In this document: positions 60,503 through 64,000 of the stretch, in pieces
Position numbering within the stretch: position 1 is the first letter of the stretch
Layout: the number at the start of each line of letters is the position of its first letter
Origin: an uncultured Sphingomonadales bacterium
Lineage (GTDB): Bacteria > Pseudomonadota > Alphaproteobacteria > Sphingomonadales > Sphingomonadaceae
Assembly: GCA_903821605.1 (NCBI GenBank)
Contig: CAIJLZ010000017.1
Location: 1-64,000, forward strand
Direction of reading: 5' to 3'
DNA length: 64,000 bases
The notes under the pieces: generated by a model
What the model was told of the DNA's origin: nothing
What the model saw: only the letters and a program-made list of their open reading frames with translations
The model's database searches: none
Made by a program: the position numbers and the translations under genes

Positions 60503-61738
60503 ATGACCCGGTCCATCCCTCATCCGGTGCAGGCCAAGGCAGGCACGCAAGGCGGGATCGTTGAGGTCCTTGTCACCACCACGCTGATCCAGATCATCGC
60601 CACCGCGACCATGCTCGGCCTCACCCCGATTGCCCCCCATGCGGGCCAGTCCTTTGGCATCAGCCCACACATGATCGGCTATCAGATCAGCCTGATCTAT
60701 GTCTTCGGGGCCTTGGGTTCGGCCTTTACCGGGTCGCTGGTCGCCCGCGCTGGCCCGGTGCGGGTGGAGCAACTTGCCCTCCTCCTATTCGCCGCAGGCC
60801 TGCTCGGTTTGGCAACCTCAAACCTGTGGCTGGCCGCGCTGGCCTCCGCCTTGATCGGCATCGGCTATGGTGTGCAGAACCCGGCCTCCTCCCAGATATT
60901 GAGCCGCATCGCACCCGCCCATCAGCGCAACATGATCTTTTCGATCAAACAGGCCGGCGTGCCGGTGGGTGGTGTGATTGCGAGCCTTGGCTTTCCCCTG
61001 CTCGACCGCGCCATCGGCTGGCAGGCCGGGTTCGCCATCATCACCCTGATCCCGATCGGGCTTTGCCTTTATCTGAACCGACATGTCGCGGGCGATGAAC
61101 GCCCGCCCGCCAATAGCTCGAAAAACTGGCTCGCCGCGCTTTTGGCCGATCAGAAGCTGATCTGGCGCGGGCCGTTTCGGGCGCTATCGCTATTGTCACT
61201 GCTCTATTCGTCGGTGCAGATGTCGCTCTCGACCTTTATCGTCTTGATGCTGGTGGAGGAACGCGGCTGGGGCCTGATTGCCGCCGCCGGGGTCGCCGGG
61301 CTAGTGCAACTGTCCGGGGCATTTGGCCGCGTCTTCTGGGGCGTGGCGAGTGACCGGGCCGGGCATGGCATGGCGATTCTTGCGTTGATCGGGCTGATTT
61401 GCACCCTTGGGCTGATCGCCCTGTGGAATCTCGCAACCTTACCGGAGCTGGTGCTCATCCCGATCCTGTGCCTGCTGGGCGCAACCGCCAGCGGCTGGAA
61501 CGGTGTCGCCATGGCGGAAATGGCGCGGCTCTGCGATCCGGGCGAGGCCAGCCGCGTGATCGGGGCGGTGCTCGTCTATACCTTCATCGGCGTCGTGATC
61601 GGGCCATCAAGCATGGCCGCGCTGTACGGCGAGATCGGCTCTTATGGTCACGGCTTGGCATTATTTGCCGTGGCGAGCGGCATCGGCACCGTGATCGCGG
61701 CCATCTCGGCCGCCCGCCAACCGCGCCATCGGTTGTAA
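60503..61738 (+). CDS. MFS transporter
   Basis: A permease of about 411 residues; the start is uncertain (ATG 60503 or 60452; neither has a strong ribosome-binding site). About 12 hydrophobic segments are visible. The first loop has TGSLVARAGPVRVE and the central one DQKLIWRGPFRAL; motif-like FGRVFWGVASDRAGHG lies in the second half. It resembles the cyanate- or sugar-phosphate-permease groups only loosely. In this setting it may take up the amide or acid substrate, or export a product. It is co-directional with the HMG-CoA-lyase-type gene. Confidence 0.85.
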   Translation: MTRSIPHPVQAKAGTQGGIVEVLVTTTLIQIIATATMLGLTPIAPHAGQSFGISPHMIGYQISLIYVFGALGSAFTGSLVARAGPVRVEQLALLLFAAGLLGLATSNLWLAALASALIGIGYGVQNPASSQILSRIAPAHQRNMIFSIKQAGVPVGGVIASLGFPLLDRAIGWQAGFAIITLIPIGLCLYLNRHVAGDERPPANSSKNWLAALLADQKLIWRGPFRALSLLSLLYSSVQMSLSTFIVLMLVEERGWGLIAAAGVAGLVQLSGAFGRVFWGVASDRAGHGMAILALIGLICTLGLIALWNLATLPELVLIPILCLLGATASGWNGVAMAEMARLCDPGEASRVIGAVLVYTFIGVVIGPSSMAALYGEIGSYGHGLALFAVASGIGTVIAAISAARQPRHRL

Positions 61739-61826
61739 CAGCACATGGGCGCTGGTCAGATCAACGCAACAGGCGGATCCGCCCACGGATGGACAGATCG
61801 TGTAAGATATATCGAGGAGGCATGCC

Positions 61827-62738
61827 ATGAATTATCCCGAATCCGTTGAAATGGTGGAAGTCGGCCCGCGCGACGGGTTGCAGAATGAACCCCATCTCAT
61901 TGCCACCGCTGACAAGCTGGCCCTGATCCAGCGGGCGATTGACGCCGGCGCGCGACGGGTGGAAGTCGCCAGCTTCGTCAATCCACATAAAGTGCCGCAA
62001 ATGGCCGATGCCGACGAGGTCTGCGCCGGCCTGCCGATGCGCGATGATGTCACCTATATCGGGCTGGTGATGAACCTGCGCGGCGCGGAACGGGCGATTG
62101 CCACCGGGCGCATCCACCAGCTTGGCGCGGTCAGCGTCTCCACCGATCAGTTCGCCATGGCCAATCAGGGCCAGTCGTCTGATGGTTCGGTGGCGGCGGC
62201 GAGCGACATCATCCGCCTTGCCAACCGTTCGGGCCTGACCGCCCAAGTGACCATCGGCGCCAGCTTCGGCTGCCCGTTTGAAGGCGAAGTGGATCCCGAC
62301 CGGGTCGTCGCCATGGCCAAAAAGCTGGTCGAAGCGGGGCCGGTCGAAATTGCGCTTGCCGATACCATCGGGGTGGCGGACCCCCTCCATGTCGAACGAC
62401 TGGTCGCGCGGGTGAAAGCGGCGGTCGCGCCCTTGCCGGTGCGCGTCCATTTCCACAACACGCGTGGCACCGGTCTGGCCAATGTCTGGGCCGCCATCGG
62501 CGCGGGGGCCAGCGTGATCGATGCCTCGCTCGGCGGGCTGGGCGGCTGCCCATTTGCCAAGGGCGCAGCCGGCAATGTTGCGACCGAGGATGTCGCCTAT
62601 ATGCTCGCCCGCGCCGGAATCGGGACCGGGCTTGATCTCGACCGGCTGATCGACGCTGGTCGTTGGCTTGGCGAAATCATGGAAAAGCCCATGCCGTCGA
62701 TGGTCAGTCGCGCGGGCGGATTTCCGAAAAAGGAGTGA
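61827..62738 (+). CDS. HMG-CoA lyase-like enzyme (HMGL family)
   Basis: A 303-residue DRE-TIM-barrel lyase, six bases after GAGGAGG. VEVGPRDGLQNE (residues 10-21) supplies the metal Asp and substrate Arg; VHFHNTRGTG holds the His ligands; GLGGCPFAKGAAGNVATED contains the catalytic loop Cys. These are the defining motifs of 3-hydroxy-3-methylglutaryl-CoA lyase and relatives, which cleave a tertiary 3-hydroxyacyl-CoA into acetyl-CoA or propionyl-CoA and a keto acid. Substrate may be HMG-CoA or a larger branched analogue. It precedes a CoA-transferase gene that could supply the CoA ester. Confidence 0.93.
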   Translation: MNYPESVEMVEVGPRDGLQNEPHLIATADKLALIQRAIDAGARRVEVASFVNPHKVPQMADADEVCAGLPMRDDVTYIGLVMNLRGAERAIATGRIHQLGAVSVSTDQFAMANQGQSSDGSVAAASDIIRLANRSGLTAQVTIGASFGCPFEGEVDPDRVVAMAKKLVEAGPVEIALADTIGVADPLHVERLVARVKAAVAPLPVRVHFHNTRGTGLANVWAAIGAGASVIDASLGGLGGCPFAKGAAGNVATEDVAYMLARAGIGTGLDLDRLIDAGRWLGEIMEKPMPSMVSRAGGFPKKE

Positions 62739-62871
62739 GCAACACGCGGCAAGCCGCGACACCCAGCAGTCAGGACAGAAAATAGCCCGATCTCCCTTGC
62801 GGGATGGGGCTTCCCCCCGCTATAAATGTTCGGACTAATCTCAGACAACCCGCCAGTCAGCGGAGCAGAAC

Positions 62872-64000
62872 ATGGAAAATAACGGGGCGCTCAAGGATAT
62901 TCGGGTCGTCGAAATGGGGCAGTTGCTTGCTGGCCCGTTTTGCGGCCAGCTGTTGGGCGACATGGGCGCAGACGTCATCAAGGTCGAACCGCCGGGCCAA
63001 GGCGACCCGTTGCGCGACTGGGGACAGGGCGAAGACAAGGTCGCGTGGGAAGTCGTCGCGCGCAACAAGCGTTCCGTCAGCGCCAATCTTCGGGTGGCCG
63101 AGGGGCAGGAACTCGCCCGGCGCCTGATTGCCACCGCCGATGTGCTGGTCGAGAATTTCAAACCCGGCACGCTCGAAAAATGGGGCATGGGGCCAGAGGT
63201 GCTGCACCAGCTCAACCCCGGGCTGATCATCGCCCGCATGTCCGGCTATGGGCAGACTGGTCCCTATTCGGATCGCGCCGGGTTCGGCGGCATCGGCGAG
63301 GCGATGGGCGGCTGGCGCTATATCGTCGGCGAACCGGATCGTCCGCCCAGCCGGATGGGCGTATCCATCGGCGACACGCTGACCGCAAGCTATGGCTGTA
63401 TGGGCGTTCTTGCGGCGCTCCATGTGCGGGAAAAGACCGGCAAAGGTCAGGTTGTGGATACGGCACTTTATGAAGCCGTGTTGCAGGTGATGGAAAGCCT
63501 GGTCCCGGAATATGACCGCAGCGGTATCATCCGCGAACGCTCCGGCTCTTTCCTGCCGGGCATCGCGCCCTCCAACGTCTATCGCTGCCGTGATGGTGAA
63601 TTCATGATCGGGGCCAATAAGGACGCGATCTTCCGGCGGCTGTGTCAGGCGATGGGCCAGCCCGAACTCGCCGATGATGACCGTTACGCCACCCATCTGG
63701 CGCGCGGCAAGCACCAGCTTGAACTCGATGCGTTGATCAACGAATGGACGACAACACTCACCATCGATGAAGTCGACCGGCTGATGATCGCCCATTCGGT
63801 CCCGGCAGGGCGCGTCTATCGCGCGCCTGAGATGATTGCCGATCCGCATTTTCAGGCGCGCGAGGCGATTGTGCAGGTCGAAACCGAGCGCTTCGGCAAG
63901 CTGCGGATGCAGAATGCCTTCCCGCGCCTGTCGATGACGCCGAGCAGCATCCGCAGCCCCGCGCCGTCGATTGTGGGCCAGCATAATAATGAGATATGGC
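62872..64000 (+). CDS. Family III CoA-transferase, 3' end cut by window edge
   Basis: An open frame from ATG 62872, after a GGAG site, to the window edge gives 376 residues, almost a full enzyme. IRVVEMGQLLAGPFCGQLLGDMGADVIKVE at the start (core GPFCGQLLGDMGADVIK) and MGVSIGDTLTASYG with the catalytic Asp match the enzyme at 43638-44828 along the whole length, so the two are recent paralogs. It follows the HMGL-family gene by 133 nt. A degenerate TTATTCGAACAA-like site (62827-62839) lies just before it, suggesting it also belongs to the GntR regulon. Confidence 0.9.
   Translation, partial: MENNGALKDIRVVEMGQLLAGPFCGQLLGDMGADVIKVEPPGQGDPLRDWGQGEDKVAWEVVARNKRSVSANLRVAEGQELARRLIATADVLVENFKPGTLEKWGMGPEVLHQLNPGLIIARMSGYGQTGPYSDRAGFGGIGEAMGGWRYIVGEPDRPPSRMGVSIGDTLTASYGCMGVLAALHVREKTGKGQVVDTALYEAVLQVMESLVPEYDRSGIIRERSGSFLPGIAPSNVYRCRDGEFMIGANKDAIFRRLCQAMGQPELADDDRYATHLARGKHQLELDALINEWTTTLTIDEVDRLMIAHSVPAGRVYRAPEMIADPHFQAREAIVQVETERFGKLRMQNAFPRLSMTPSSIRSPAPSIVGQHNNEIW

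Noticed and set aside
1-64000. Insertion sequences, integrases, CRISPR arrays, tRNA or rRNA genes
   Set aside because: No transposase or integrase motif, regular repeat array, or cloverleaf/rRNA-like segment was recognised in the reading by eye.

Overview
This window looks like part of an alphaproteobacterial chromosome, most likely from the order Sphingomonadales. The assignment is an inference from high GC content, four large TonB-dependent outer-membrane receptors, many family III CoA-transferases, SDRs, CYP101-like P450s and Rieske oxygenases, and dense small operons of catabolic genes with local TetR/GntR regulators. I see no rRNA, tRNA, CRISPR array, transposase or phage gene. The region reads as a long catabolic accessory locus for hydrophobic, branched or cyclic substrates.

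Layout. (1) 1-11734: a minus-strand SDR / acyl-CoA dehydrogenase / SnoaL-like operon faces a plus-strand operon (TonB receptor, SDR, APH-fold kinase, acyl-CoA ligase, TetR), followed by a luciferase-like monooxygenase and an alpha-methylacyl-CoA racemase. The ACAD10/11-like dehydrogenase, APH kinase, CoA ligase and SDRs match the logic of 4-hydroxyacyl-CoA (levulinate-type) catabolism. (2) 11861-16861: an EmrAB-TolC-type efflux operon with its own TetR. (3) 17019-21362: SnoaL-like protein, two P450s and an epoxide hydrolase. (4) 21433-25850: two overlapping TonB receptor genes preceded by an unannotated Cys-rich leader peptide. (5) 26081-28211: three ordinary genes (hypothetical, DUF429, EEP-family). 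(6) 28336-32755: a Rieske oxygenase, two paralogous TetR regulators, a CYP101-like P450 and its 2Fe-2S ferredoxin. (7) 33313-43582: VOC, SnoaL, two SDRs, TetR, an enone-reductase-type MDR enzyme, two more Rieske oxygenases, a second VOC protein, an aromatic-acid-type MFS permease and a tandem EthD protein. (8) 43638-55594: a minus-strand operon of HyuA, HyuB, isochorismatase-like half-amidase, alpha/beta hydrolase, CitE-like lyase, MaoC hydratase, acyl-CoA dehydrogenase and TonB receptor, with a CoA-transferase beyond. (9) 55776-64000: a divergent GntR regulator, three CoA-transferases, an amidase, an MFS transporter and an HMG-CoA-lyase-type enzyme.

How it fits together. Oxygenases (three Rieske alpha subunits, three P450s, one flavin monooxygenase) would start attack on ring or branched substrates brought in by the receptors. 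SDRs, VOC and SnoaL proteins would process the intermediates. CoA-transferases and the ligase would activate the acids, and dehydrogenases, hydratase and lyases would finish in beta-oxidation style. The most coherent undescribed system is region 8/9: its gene content spells a route from a cyclic imide or related lactam to a dicarboxylic acid and on to small CoA esters, apparently under a GntR regulator. Substrates are inferred, not shown.
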